A stretch of 64,000 bases of DNA from Erythrophleum ivorense. Its lineage: Eukaryota > Streptophyta > Magnoliopsida > Fabales > Fabaceae. The notes under the pieces were generated by a model. That model did not search any database and had not been told where the DNA came from. It saw nothing but the letters and a program-made list of their open reading frames with translations. Below, one piece after another: positions 9,826-22,139 of the stretch. Location of the stretch: contig JAIUCV010000103.1 of NCBI GenBank assembly GCA_026724425.1, forward strand, positions 1,364,001-1,428,000. Reading direction: 5' to 3'. Numbering within the stretch: position 1 is the first letter of the stretch; each line of letters starts with the position of its first letter. The position numbers and the translations under genes are program-made.

Positions 9826-12800
9826 TGCCATGTTTAGTATTTTCTAAATTCTTAAACATTAAAAGAAAGGTTAATAACTATGATAGTGAGGAATTAGAAG
9901 TTCACATAAAATGAAAAAAAAGAGCGAAAATAGAGCTAAAATGGATAAACAGAATAAAATGACTTATTAATAACAAAATCGTAATTTTGAACAAAATTTT
10001 AAAAACTCAAGAAAAATAATTTTAAATGCCAAAGTTAAACTCATTAGGGTTTTTAAAAAGTCTTAAAAACTATAGGAACTGTCAGAATGGTTAAATCTTT
10101 GACAGTGTACAATTTAGGGTTTTAATTGATTGTAACTTTAATTGAACTTTTTTAGACTATTTTAAATCTCAAAAATTTTAAAGTAGATATTTTTAATAAA
10201 CAGAGAGCCTAAATTTTAATATAGAAAAGATAATTTTCAACAAAAAAATTAAAATGAGTTTAAACAAAATGGTTAAATTTTATGGACATAAATGAAAATT
10301 TGAAAATTGTTTAAAATATCTTCCCTTCTATTTAATATAATATCACGCCACTTCCCTCATCTTTTTCAATGGATTTTTAGCAGCTCCCAAGACTCCATGA
10401 ATGGTGTAAGGAAAAGGAAGGAGAAAGAGTAGAAACCAAGGCAAATAGGTAAGAAGATATGTAGAAGCTATATGCTAGTTTTGAAACCTATTTATCTCTT
10501 CATGCTCTTTCTAATAATAGTTTTAGCTTATTAAAAAGGTGAAATTTATGGTTGACCTCATGAGAGAAAGAAGAGTTTTGGAGAAACTAAATATACTACA
10601 AGAATCATTATTCAAAGAGCTTTCAAATGAGATATACCATGAGATAAGAAATTGTTATTTTTCTTGAACTTCCCCCCAAATATTTTGGGCTAGAGAAAGG
10701 GGGAGGGAAATAAGCATTGGTTTGATGAAAAATGGATAGAACTAAGGATTTAGAAGTAAGGAGAGTAAGAATATCCAAAGATAATAGCAAAGGAAGCTAA
10801 AGATACCAAGTTGTGCCACTTATAATTTCAATTGAGCTATAGAAGATGAAAAATCCTAGGAAGATAAATTGAATCTTCAAAAACCATGTTTAAACTAGAA
10901 ATGAGCCCTAGATATCTTACATCTATTGAATTCCCCATGAAATTGAAAAAACCTCTATTTAGGAATCAAGGAAGCATGCCTTGGCCTTGAAGGCAATGAG
11001 GCACCTAGGATAGTGTTTCATAGATTCTAAGATTTTAAGAAGTCTAAATGTGAGCAATGGACATTAATGGAATTATTAGAATAAATTTAGGAGTTTTATT
11101 TTGAAAGGTACAAATTTAGGGTTCAAATAGGTCTAAAGAAACAATGTGATATTTGTCTTGTTTAAACTTGTACATGGTGGTCCTAATGAGTTCTATTAGA
11201 GTTATACGACTCATATCAAATAAGATTTTGAAACCTAGAAAGTGAATTATAAGAGTTGCTATTTAAGGGGACTTAAAGTAGTTCAATTTTCCCCTTTAAG
11301 TTCTAGCCACTCTGTGTAATAATAAAATGAGTTCTAATAAGTTACTTGTATTTAAATTAGTGTATTTAGGCTAAGCTATAGCAACTTCCTCCTTGTGTGT
11401 GTGTGAACTCAAGGAATGGCAAGGTGAAAAAAAGAAGAATCAAGCAGTTAGTAGTGCATTAAAATTCTAAGTTTTACAAGGTAGCTATCTCTTCCTATCT
11501 TGCATGCATTTGAGGATATAAATGAGTTGAGATGCTTGTATATTTGGTTGTTTGATGATTGTATAAATTATGCTTTAAAATAGCTTTTATCATGAGTTTT
11601 ATGCATATATGATGCTATGTTTAGTTACTAACTTTCTATGGTAGAGAATTGAGTGCAATAGCTCTTTTTTAACCCAGAGTTAAGTTTAGATATTATGTTT
11701 TTATACCATGGCTAGATCAAAAGCAAAGTTTCATACCAATTTTCATGATTGAGTTATTTGATACATATAACCTACATGCTTGCATTTCCTCATTTGCATT
11801 CGTTGTATGCATTAATATGGAATAAGACTTGCTACTAAGATTTTCCTAAAAATCTCATTCCCTTTATCTTCCACCGTGACAGGTACCATAAGTAAAGAAA
11901 AATGATCAAAGAAGAACTAGAACTTAAGAAGAATATAATAGGAGGCTTGTGATGTATGTATGTATTTATGTATGCCATAAGAAGAATTGGTAGCTAACTT
12001 GATGCATATTATGATAAGATGTAACAATCTTTCATGTATGAGATTAAGATCATGATGCATATGATGATGAGTTATAATAACTTTACGTGTACAAGCTTAA
12101 GACTATGTATATATGCTATTTTGATGCAAAAATGTGTAAAGGGAACATGGTTTGATATATGAGAGGGCACATGTTCCCTATGTATGATTAAGTGTGAGAT
12201 AGTGATTAACAGTAACTAGCTAAATTTTTTATATTACACCCTATGGAAATAAAGCATGAATGGAGTAAAATATGCTCAACTGAAAAGATTGCATTTTAGA
12301 GTTCAAATGAACTATTTAGGAACTAAAATTTGGTTCAAATAAACCATAAAATATAACCTTACCTCGATAGACCAAATAACCTAGTTTATGGCCGAAATTT
12401 GGTAGACACTTAGAGGATACATAGAGCTTTTTAATAACTTAAAGATGATATTTTTTTGAACTTTATAAAATATTTTATGAATTTTTAAAATTGACCCCAA
12501 AAAGTCATCTTGCATCAGTTACCATTCACTCTAGTCTAGTCTCACTTTTCATGTATTTTTTGGGATCAAATGGATTCATTTTTACTTAAAAATTTTATAG
12601 AATAAAGTTTAAACCATAAACCTTTTGTAAACACCTACTTTGCATAAATTGGAGTTATGTAGCCCAAGTTATGATTTTTTTAAGTTTAACCCGTATTATG
12701 TTAAAAAAGTCCAAAATTAGTTACATCGCTCCTTTATATAAATAGGTCTTTATAATGATCATATGGATTAAAACAAATGTGTCTATGGAACTTATAGATC

Positions 12801-12945
12801 GAAATGGCAATAAAATCTAATTTGAACCCCTACATGCTCATTTGAAGTCTGAAAAGCGTATAAAATTTTTGTTAAAGATTTTGCTATGAATGTATTTCAT
12901 TGCCATTAAAAGTAGACAATATAGAAATGACCGTATAAAGTATGT
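9826..12945 (+). mobile_element. Long LTR-like repeat, copy 1 (direct)
   Basis: This starts TGCCATGTTTAGTATTTTCT directly after the gypsy-like pol end. Large parts recur inverted at 14246-17122 and direct at 17126-18460. Shared landmarks include CTCCCAAGACTCCATGAATG near 10385, a block with AATCAAGGAAGCATGCCTTG near 10960, and one with CCCTTTATCTTCCACC near 11862. Length, position and lack of coding suggest a long gypsy LTR (Del/Tekay-like in size), but the true 3' end was not found and no target duplication was seen. The region 12270-12900 is repeated directly at 13610-14180. Confidence 0.6.
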
Positions 12946-14245
12946 CATGATACTTTTTTATGGATAAAGTTATACCAAAAATCCTTAGTTATTAGATGAG
13001 GTTGGACTAAAGGTACCTAATTAGGTGAAATTATACAAAGAGTCCCTAATTATTAGATGAAACTAAGCTAAAAGTCCTTAGAACATGGATTTTCTCTTGT
13101 GTGAGCCATGGAGCCCTTATGGCGTGGATATAATAATATCTTGTGTATGAGTTAGCTATGACTGTATAATATACAGACTTGCATCTATGTACTTGAGTGA
13201 ACCATATGTGTATTGAATATTGGATTAGCTATTGGAATTTCGTGAATCTCACTCTCCTTTATTTTCACCAACCATACCCAGATGAAACTTAAAAAAAAGC
13301 AAGTGAGGATGCAAAGACCTAGAAAAAGGCAAAATTTTACAAATATGTAGCCTAAGATGAGATATTAGATATAATTCTGTAAACTTATATTTGGATATAA
13401 AGTAATGGCAACATATTTAAAAGTGTTAGCCCATAATTATATAATTATTTAATGTATGTAAGACTTAATAGAATGTAATTTAGCATACGAGTTTCCTTAA
13501 TATTCATGTGTATTCTTGCATGTGGGATAATAATTTTTAATTGCAAGGTAATTCTTACATGATAGATTAGTCATATATGATACCGTTTATAGATTGAAAT
13601 TTGTTCATGATGAGAATGGCATTTTAAAGTTCATTTGGTACCATTTGGAATCAAAATTTGGACCATTTGAGTTATAAAATATTTCTTTACCTTTGATAAT
13701 CCAAATGGCCAAATTTGAAGCTAAGATTTAAAGGACACATAGAGGATTTATTGAGTTTTTTAACAAGATAAAGATGGTATTTTTCTGAACTCTATAGAAT
13801 ATTTGGTGAATTTTTGAGTTTGGTCCAAAGTTGTAGAATTTTACAGCATTGTTCACTCTACTTAGCCTCGATTTTCATTTTTTTTTAGGGGTCAAATAGA
13901 TTCATTTTTACTTAAAATTTTTACAACATAAAGTATATATTATAAACTTTCCACAGGCATCTAATTTATATAAATCAGAGTTATATAACCAAAATTATAA
14001 ATTTTTAAAATTTAACTTATATTATATCAAATGAGGTCAAAATTGATCATATAACTCCCTTATGCAATTAGGTATTACATGAGTTAAAATAAATATGTCT
14101 ATGGAGTTTAAATTAAAATGGTAAGAAAATCTAAGTTGGACTCTTAAAAGCTTATTAGACATAGAAAAAAGGCCTAAAACCAGTGCCAAAAATTTTGTTA
14201 CATTTATATTTTTGTTGCCTTAGAAATGAAATGATATAAGTTTAG
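12946..14245. repeat. Spacer of the LTR inverted repeat with an internal direct repeat
   Basis: This separates the direct copy 1 from the inverted copy 2. Its second half (about 13610-14180) is a diverged direct repeat of 12270-12900: both run from a GGCATTTTAAAGTTC / GCATTTTAGAGTTC block through TGGATTCATTTTTACTTAAA / TAGATTCATTTTTACTTAAA to AAATGTGTCTATGGA / AATATGTCTATGGAG. The first half has no match I could see elsewhere in the window. No gene is visible. Confidence 0.6.
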
Positions 14246-17122
14246 CTATATAAAGTATACGATCATTTCTATATTATTTACTTTCAATGTCAATGAAATA
14301 CATTTGCATGATTTTATATGCTTTTCATACTTCAAATGAGCACATGGACCCATAAATTAGATTTTTTTGCCATTTTAATTCATAAGCTCCATAGACACAT
14401 TTGTTTTGACCCACATGATCATCATACAAGACCTATTTGCATAAGGGAGTTATATAACCAATTTTGGCCTCCTTTAACATAATATGGCCCAAATTTAAAA
14501 ATTCATAACTTTGATTATATAACTCTGATTAATGCAAATTAAATGTCTATGGAAAGCTTTTGATTTGAACTTTATGCTGTAAAAATGTCAAGTGAAAATG
14601 AATCTATTTGACTAAACCAAAGTGAATAGTATTTACATAAAATAACTTTTTGGGATAAATTTTAAAAATTTATAAAATATTCTATAAAGTAAAAAAATAC
14701 CATCTTTGACTTATTAGAAACTTTTATGAATTCTTTAAGTGTCTAATAAATTTTAGCTTTAAACTAGATCATTTAGTCTGTTAAAGATAAGATTACATTT
14801 TATAACTCATTTAAACCAAATTTTTGTTCTTAAATAGTTCATTTGAGCTTTAAAATGCATCCTCTTCCTTTAAGCACATTTTACTCCATTTATATGTTAT
14901 TTTTATAAGGACCAATACAAGAAATTTACTTGGCCACTAAAAAATCGCTATCTCACACTTAATCATGCATAGAGAACCCATGGCCTTTCATATCTTAAAC
15001 CATGTTTCATTTACACATTTTTGCATCAAAGTAGCATATATATGTAGTCTTAAGCTTGTACATGCAAAGCTATTGTAATTCATCATTATATACATTATGG
15101 TTTCAATCTCATATATGAAGGATTGTTACATTTCATCATAATATGCATCAAGTAGGTTACAAATTTGTATAATGGCATACATCAGTACATGCAAACATTA
15201 CAAGCCTCTTATTATATTCTTTATAAGTTCTGTTTCCTCTTTGATCCTTGTTCCTTGTTCCTTGTTCATGGTACCTATCATAGTTAGTGGAAGATAAAAG
15301 GAATAAGATTTTTGGGATAATCATAACAGTAAGTCTCATTCCACATCAATGCATATAATGAATACAAATGAGAAAATACAAACATGTAAGCTATATGCAT
15401 CAAATAACTGAATCATGAAAATTGGCATGACACTTTGCTTCTTTTCTAGGCATGGCATAAAAACATACTCTCTAGGCTCAATTGGACTTAACTCTAGGCT
15501 AAAAAAGAGTTACTACACTCAATTACTCACCATAAAAAAGTTAGAAGCCAAACATAACATCATACATATATAAAACTCAAGATAAAAGCTTATTCAAAAC
15601 ATAACTTATGAAATCATTAAACAATCAAACATACAAGTATCTTAACTCATTCATACACTCAAATACATGCAAAACAGGAAGAGATAGCTACCTTTGAAGA
15701 CTATAACCCTTGATGTACCACTAACCCTTTTGTTTATTTACTTTTCTTTTGATTCTTCTCAAGTTGGCACCCACCAATGATGGAGTTGCCTTAGCTTGGC
15801 CTAAACATATCAATTCAAATGCAAAGCAACTCATTATAACTCATTCTAATTCATTTTACTATCACATAGGGATACTAAAATTCAAAAGGACAAATTGAAC
15901 TACTTTAAGTCCTTTAAATGGCAACTCTCAAGATTATATTTCTAGTTTTCAAAATCTCACTTGATATGAGCCATATGACTTTAATGGAACCCATTAGAGT
16001 CATCATATATAAATTTAAATGAGTTAAATATCAAGTTGATTTTTAAAGCCCATTTGAACTTAAAGTTTTTACCTTTTAAAATGAGGTTTTTAAATTTATT
16101 GCAATGATTCTATTAGTGTCCATTACTTATATTTAAATCTCTTGAAACTGTAAAATTCATGAAACACTTCCCTCAATGCCTCATTCCCTTCAAGGTTAAG
16201 ACATGCTTTCTTGATTCTTAAATGAAGCTTTTGTCAATTTCATGTAGAATTTGATAGATGTAAGATATTTAAAGCTCATTTCTAGTTCAAACATGGTTTT
16301 AGAATATTTAATTTATCATCCTAAGGCTTTACCTCTTTCATAGCCTAATTGGAACTCTAGGTGGCATAACTTTCTCTCTTTAACTTTCTTTGCCATTTTT
16401 CTTTGTATATTCTTACTCTTTTTACTTCTAAACCCTTAGTCCTATCCATTTTTCATTTAAAAAAATGCTTGCCTCCTTCTTTCTCTCTCTAAGCCAAAAT
16501 ATGAAAGGGAGAAGTTTAAGAAAAATAATATTTTCTTATCTTATGGCATACCTCATTTGGAAGCTCTTTGGATGGTAATTATTGTGCTATATTTAGTTTC
16601 TCCAAAACTCTTCTTTTCCTCATGAGGTTAGCTATATATTTCACATTTTCGAGAAACTAAAGCTACTATTAAAAAGAGCACAAAGAGAGGAAGATGTTTC
16701 ATAACTAGCATATAGCAAAATTCTATATATTTTCTTACCATTTGCTTTAGTCTCCTTTCTCTTTCCTTCCTTCTTCTTATACCATTCATGGAGCCTTGGG
16801 AGCTGTTGAAGTCGGTTGAAAAAGATGATAGAGGTGGCATGACATTAATCTAAAGAGAAAAGATATTTTAAATAATTTCCAAAATTCCTTTTACATCTCA
16901 ACATTTTGACCCTTCTATTTGAGCTCATTCAGTATTCTTTTCGAAAATCTTATTTTCTATAATAAAATTTAGACTATTTAGTTTATTAAAAGTATCATCT
17001 TTGGAATTTCTAAGATTTAAAATAGTCTAAAAAAGTTTGGTCAAAGTTGTGGTCAATTGAAACCCTAAACCATATACTGTTAGGGATTTAACCATTCTGA
17101 TGGTTCTTATGGTTTTCAGATT
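14246..17122 (-). mobile_element. Long LTR-like repeat, copy 2 (inverted)
   Basis: This is the reverse complement of copy 1 with divergence. Examples are GGCAATGAAAT-type words near 14270, GGTACCTATCATAGTTAGTGG near 15270 opposite the CCACCGTGACAGGTACC block of copy 1, and CATTCATGGAGCCTTGGGAG near 16785 opposite the CTCCCAAGACTCCATGAATG block. The outer end at about 17122 corresponds to about 10066 in copy 1, so the first 240 bp of the unit are missing. Copy 3 begins immediately after. No reading frame of note. Confidence 0.65.
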
Positions 17123-17125
17123 GAA

Positions 17126-18460
17126 AACATAGTATTTTCTAAATTCTTATATATTAAAAAAAGGTTAATAATTATAATAATAAAAGACTAGAAGTTTAAA
17201 TAAGATAAAAAGAAAGAGCAAAAAGAGCAAAAACAGAGCGAAAATGGCTAAATATAATAAAATGATATACTAGTGGAAAAATCATGATTTTTGAGAAAAT
17301 TTTAGAAAATTAAAAAAAAGAGTTTTAAATACCAAAATTAATCTCATTATAGTTTTTAGAGGTCTTAAGAACCATAACAGAGACCATCAAAGTGGTTAAA
17401 TCCTTAACATTATATAGTTTAGGGTTTCGATTGACCATAATTTTAATTGAATAGAAACATAAAGAGAATTTTAGAAATTATTTAAAATATCTTCCTTTCT
17501 CTTTAATATAATGTCACACCACCTTTTTTATCTTTTTCAACTAACTTTCAGTAGCTCCTAAGACTCCGTGAATGGTGTGAGAAAAAGGGAGGAAGAGAAA
17601 GGAAATAAGACAAATAAGTAAGAAAATATATAGAATTGTGCTGTATACTAGTTATGAGACCTCTTCCTCTTTTTATGCCATTTCTAATGGTAGTTTTAGT
17701 TTTTTGAAAAGGTAAAATTTATGGCTGACCTCACGAGAAAAAAGAGGAGTTTTGGAGAAATTAAATATACCTCAAAAATCACCATTTAAGGAGCTTCCAA
17801 AAAAGGCATGCCATTAGACAAGAAATTGTTATTTTTCTTCAACTTCTTCCCCTCCATATTTCAGCCTAGAGAGAGAGGGTAAAGCAAGCATTTATTTGAT
17901 GAAAAATAGATAAAATTAAGGGTTTAGAAGTAAGGAGAGTATGAATATACAAAAAAAATGACAAAGGAAGCTAAAGAGAGTAAGTTATGTCATATAGGGT
18001 TCCACTTAAGCTATAGAAGAGGTAAAGCACTAAAAAGATAAATTGAATCTTCTAAAACCATATTTGAACTAGAAATGAGCTCTAAATATCCTACATTTAT
18101 CAAATTCCCTATGAAATTAACAAAAACTACATTTAGGAATCAAGGAAGCACGTCTCAACCTTGAAGGGAATAAGGCACCTAGGGGAGTGTGTCATATATT
18201 ATAAGGTTTTAAAAAGTATAAACATGAGTAAAGGACACTAATGGAACTATTAGAATGAATTTAGGAGCATTATTTTGAAAGATGAAATTTTAAGATTTAT
18301 GAAGGATCTCATGAAACAATATAGTATTAGCCATATTTTGATTTGCATTTGATAACTCTAATGAGTTTTATTAAAGTCATATGGCTCAAATCAAAGAGAT
18401 ATTAAAATCTAAAAATTTAATTATAAAAGTTACCATTTAAGAAGCCTAAATTAGCTTAAA
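17126..18460 (+). mobile_element. Long LTR-like repeat, copy 3 (direct, truncated)
   Basis: This starts at TAGTATTTTCTAAATTC, matching the first bases of copy 1, and follows it through GACTCCGTGAATGGTGTGAG near 17565 and AATCAAGGAAGCACGTCTCA near 18136. The match stops at about 18460, which corresponds to about 11290 in copy 1, so roughly the last half or more is absent. Compared with copy 1 it also lacks about 90 bp near 17460. Confidence 0.65.
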
Positions 18461-18832
18461 TTTGCATGTTAAACCCTTTTGCATAAGAATAATACTCACA
18501 TTCTTTAAAAAGGCACACATAAATCATTAAATAATGGAACATGCGTGTTTAATAGCAAATTAGCTTGTAAGAATAAAGAGAAAAACCTCAAAAAAAGCAA
18601 CAAAATGATGACAACATTAAATGTAATGGATCTTTTGCAAAATACATGAGTAGAATTAAGGAGAGAAATATTATGAGCTTACAACATTAAAAGGTATTTT
18701 TAATGTTAAAAGTTGCTTTTATTATTGGCTTATATTTTCAGTTTTTCTTTTTAATTATATGTTGTCTATTTATTTTATCAAATATAGAAAATGCCAACTT
18801 GACACTAAATTGGAATATGGTAGAATTTGGAT

Positions 18833-19112
18833 CCCCTGTAGTAAGAGATCCCATTGTAGGGGTATAATAGCAAAAAATGATGATTTTTTGTTTTTCTATT
18901 TTTTATTTTAAGATTTAAAGAATAGTTAAAATTTTTGAAATGTAATTTTATCTCAAAGATAAAATTTTTATCTTCATAGTTGTAATTTGTATCTTTTATA
19001 ATAAACTTTAAACCTTGCAAAGTAAATAAAAAATAAGAAATAATATTTTTTTTACCTATTGCACCAGGCATAATAGGATTTTTTACTACGGAAGATCCTA
19101 CTACAGGTTAAC
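18833..19112. mobile_element. Probable MITE with GC-richer terminal inverted repeats
   Basis: The left end CCTGTAGTAAGAGATCCC and the right end, read on the other strand, ACCTGTAGTAGGATCTTCC, form imperfect terminal inverted repeats around an AT-rich core of about 240 bp. No target duplication could be fixed and there is no coding sequence. Confidence 0.5.
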
Positions 19113-19589
19113 CCGTTTAGTAGTAGAGGAAAATGAATTCCATATCCTTCATGTTTTTTACAATATTTATTATGTCATTGTTGTCATTATTTAATAATAA
19201 CATTTGTTTTCTTTTATTACTTTTTTAGAGTTAAGATATAAGAGTAATTTTTAATCTATTTTATTTTTATTATTTTTAATTTCATTTTCATACCTTCCAA
19301 ACAACTCCTAAAATGTGTGTATAAAAAACAATAACACAAATAGTTATAACAGCTACTCTTCCTTTCTCTTTCTACTTCTGCACAAAAGTCGCAACAATAT
19401 TATTCTTAACTAGCATTTTGATTCGTCGCATGTTTGCGAGGAGAATCTAGCTTTGATTAGTTACAAAATGTGACATATCTAATTGTAATTCGTTATACAT
19501 ATTTTTGAATAATTAATAGTATGTATTAATGGCGAGATGTTCTCAAAACTATTTTTGTGATAGAACATTTGCAATTATATTGATTTATT

Positions 19590-20830
19590 TTATTTAAATT
19601 TGAAATGACAATTATATTGATTGATTTGAAATCTCACATAACTTTTGCGTAATTATTCAAAATTTTGATATGCCTATTAAATGTTTTCCAGAAGATTGAT
19701 TGCAAGTATACTGATTGATTGCATTTGAATTTGAAATGACAATGATATTGAATGATTTGAAATCTCACATATCAAATATTTGATTCCCTCATTCTTTGTT
19801 TCTATTTCGAAATTAATTGTAATTATATTGATTGATTGCATGAAATTACAATTACATTCGTCAATTTGAAATTCCACATAATCTATGCTTATAAAAGTCA
19901 AACCCCAACATATATATGGACTCCATATCCCACCTGTATTGTCAAAACTTATATACATAATTAAGGAAGTCTTATATAACTCTAGAGAATTTAACATCAG
20001 TTGACACAAATTCTTAATTATATAAAAAAAAAAAGCCCTAAATAACAAAGATCCACAAAAGACCATCTTACCCAAAGCATCACTATATATTAGCGGCTAT
20101 AAACATATCTTTGTTTTTTTTTTTTCTCCAAGATCATAAAGAAAAATCCTTATATTTCATGCCTTTTAAGCAATAAAATTGAAGTCACCCATTTAGCTGT
20201 TTGTCATAATTTAATAAATGTTGCATTGTGCAAGGTCCATATGAAAAATAAAAATAAGAGTAAATTATATAGATTTTTCTTGAGTTTTGTCAAAATTATA
20301 AAAATTTCCTATCTATTTTTAAATTATATACTCCACTCCTTTAAAACTAAAAATTGCATAATATTTTAGTTCAATTTAAATTTTTTTAACTCAAATACTC
20401 TCAATTATTTTAAATATATACTTTTTTGTTAACTAAAATATCCCTCTTTAATTCCAACAACTTTGGAGGGTAGATCTGGTGATTAAAAAAATCTAATTTT
20501 TGTTAAAAATAATATGTATTCTAATTAATGAAAAATATTTAGTTAAATAATACAAATTAGACTAAAATGTATCTTTTACAAATAAATGAAATGTTTGTAT
20601 ATAATTTCAATAAAATTTTAAAAATATATGTGTAATTTACTATAAAAATAAAGGTGTTGGTTTAATATTGCGAATAAAGTAATACTATATAGGGTGGACA
20701 AAAATTTCTCAAACTTCTCAAGGCGCATTCAATGTTTCTTATATAAAATTAGATACAATGATATCAGTTGATCGCATTTCAATTTTAAATGGCTATTATA
20801 TTGCGTGACTTGAAATTCAAGTAATTAACT
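19590..20830. repeat. Degenerate repeats of a GAAATGACAATTATATTGA-type unit
   Basis: Units like TTGAAATGACAATTATATTGA plus GATTTGAAATCTCACATA occur near 19597, 19728 and 19812, with a more diverged one near 20788. Spacing is irregular (about 130 and 85 bp, then 1 kb). The last copy is separated from the others by a MITE at 20259-20641. No gene is seen here; a 132-codon minus-strand open stretch across 19677-20075 runs through the repeats and has no recognisable features. Confidence 0.55.
20259..20641. mobile_element. MITE of an AGTAAATTATA-ended family, copy 1
   Basis: The left end AGTAAATTATATAGATTTTT and the right end, read in reverse, AGTAAATTACACATATATTT are inverted repeats. Internal AAAATTATA / TAAAATTTTA blocks extend the match. 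The same ends and subterminal words recur at 26341-26992 and 37408-37740. Confidence 0.55.
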
Positions 20831-20839
20831 TTCAAAGAA

Positions 20840-22139
20840 TTACTTACGCACGGCTGAATTAGGCTCACGTTATGGGCAATACACTTTTTTATTATAAAAA
20901 TATTAAAATTTGAAGAATTGATTAAGCAAAATAAGTTGACTCATCAACCCTGCTAATTAATAAAATATTTTGATTTTTTTTGTAATTTTTAACTTTGATT
21001 GAGATATTTGGTATAACTAGTGAATTATTAAAAATAAATTTGTTCTAAACTGTTTTTTAATTCTTAAATTTTTTAATGGGCTGCCTGGCTAATTCTAAAC
21101 ATGTTTTTAATAGGTTATGGCCTGTCTGGCCTTTTTTTTTTTTGAAAAAAAAAGTGCATTTTTTTAAATATTTTTTAACTTTTCATTTTGTTTGTCCTAT
21201 ATCCAAAAGTTACTTTTGAGGGGTATATATATATCTACTTTCTTGTTTTATAAAAAAAAAATAAGAAATTGAATCTCCTCTTTGAAAAGAGAAGCAAAAA
21301 CAAAAAATTAGTTTTTTAAGATGAATATATCCTCACTCAAAATTATTGATTTAAAAATTTATTTCTAATCTTTTATGACCTAGGTCTTCTTTTGTCTCCT
21401 TCTTTCTCTTTAAAATTAAAAAAAAGTTTATTATACAAAATACTATATTTGATGAATAAGAAAATAAATTTTAATTCTAAATCTTTTTATATACTTATTT
21501 TAAGTGTATATTATATATTAAATTTTATATGCTTATTGTAATTTTTTATATTTTAATTAAATAAAATTCAAAACTTAATTAAATTCACCGTAATATATAG
21601 GTAAAGTTATTTATCCATTTAAACAATGTCAATTGCAAAAGTCATTCTTATATACATTCGAGAGCAATTGGAAAGTATAAAAATATTTTTTTGGAAATAT
21701 TAGTTAAATACAATTATGTTAATAAAAATGCTTATTATATAACTTTGTCAAATATTTAATGATTTTTTTAATTTTTTATGAAGCTTAATTTATAAAAAAA
21801 TTTAAATGCAAAATAAGTACAAAATAAGGGATATGAGCTATATATATATATATATATATATTTACATACATACATGCGTCATTTCTTATGAAATCATTCA
21901 AATGGCAGGCCAAATCATATCAGGTGAGGTGGAGTTGAATTGATTCATTTTCACCTCACTTACAAGTTTTCAAAAATTATGGGCGGTGATAGGGCGTAGT
22001 AAGGATTGAACTCAAGTCTTAGACTTTTAGTGGTTCATAATAGGTTAACCTATAATCTGATCGAACAATTTTAGTTAATATATTAATTAATTATTTCATT
22101 AATTAAATAAATATTAACTAATTAAATTTGAATTTAAAT
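20840..22139. other. AT-rich intergenic DNA
   Basis: No gene or clear element was seen. It holds homopolymer-rich stretches, an (AT)n microsatellite at about 21839-21862, and a short block near 21995-22030 (GATTGAACTCAAGTC) of the kind often found at decayed repeats. Confidence 0.6.

Noticed and set aside
19677..20075. 132-codon minus-strand open frame
   Set aside because: It runs through degenerate repeats in AT-rich DNA, with no domain, no codon bias and no supporting splice context.
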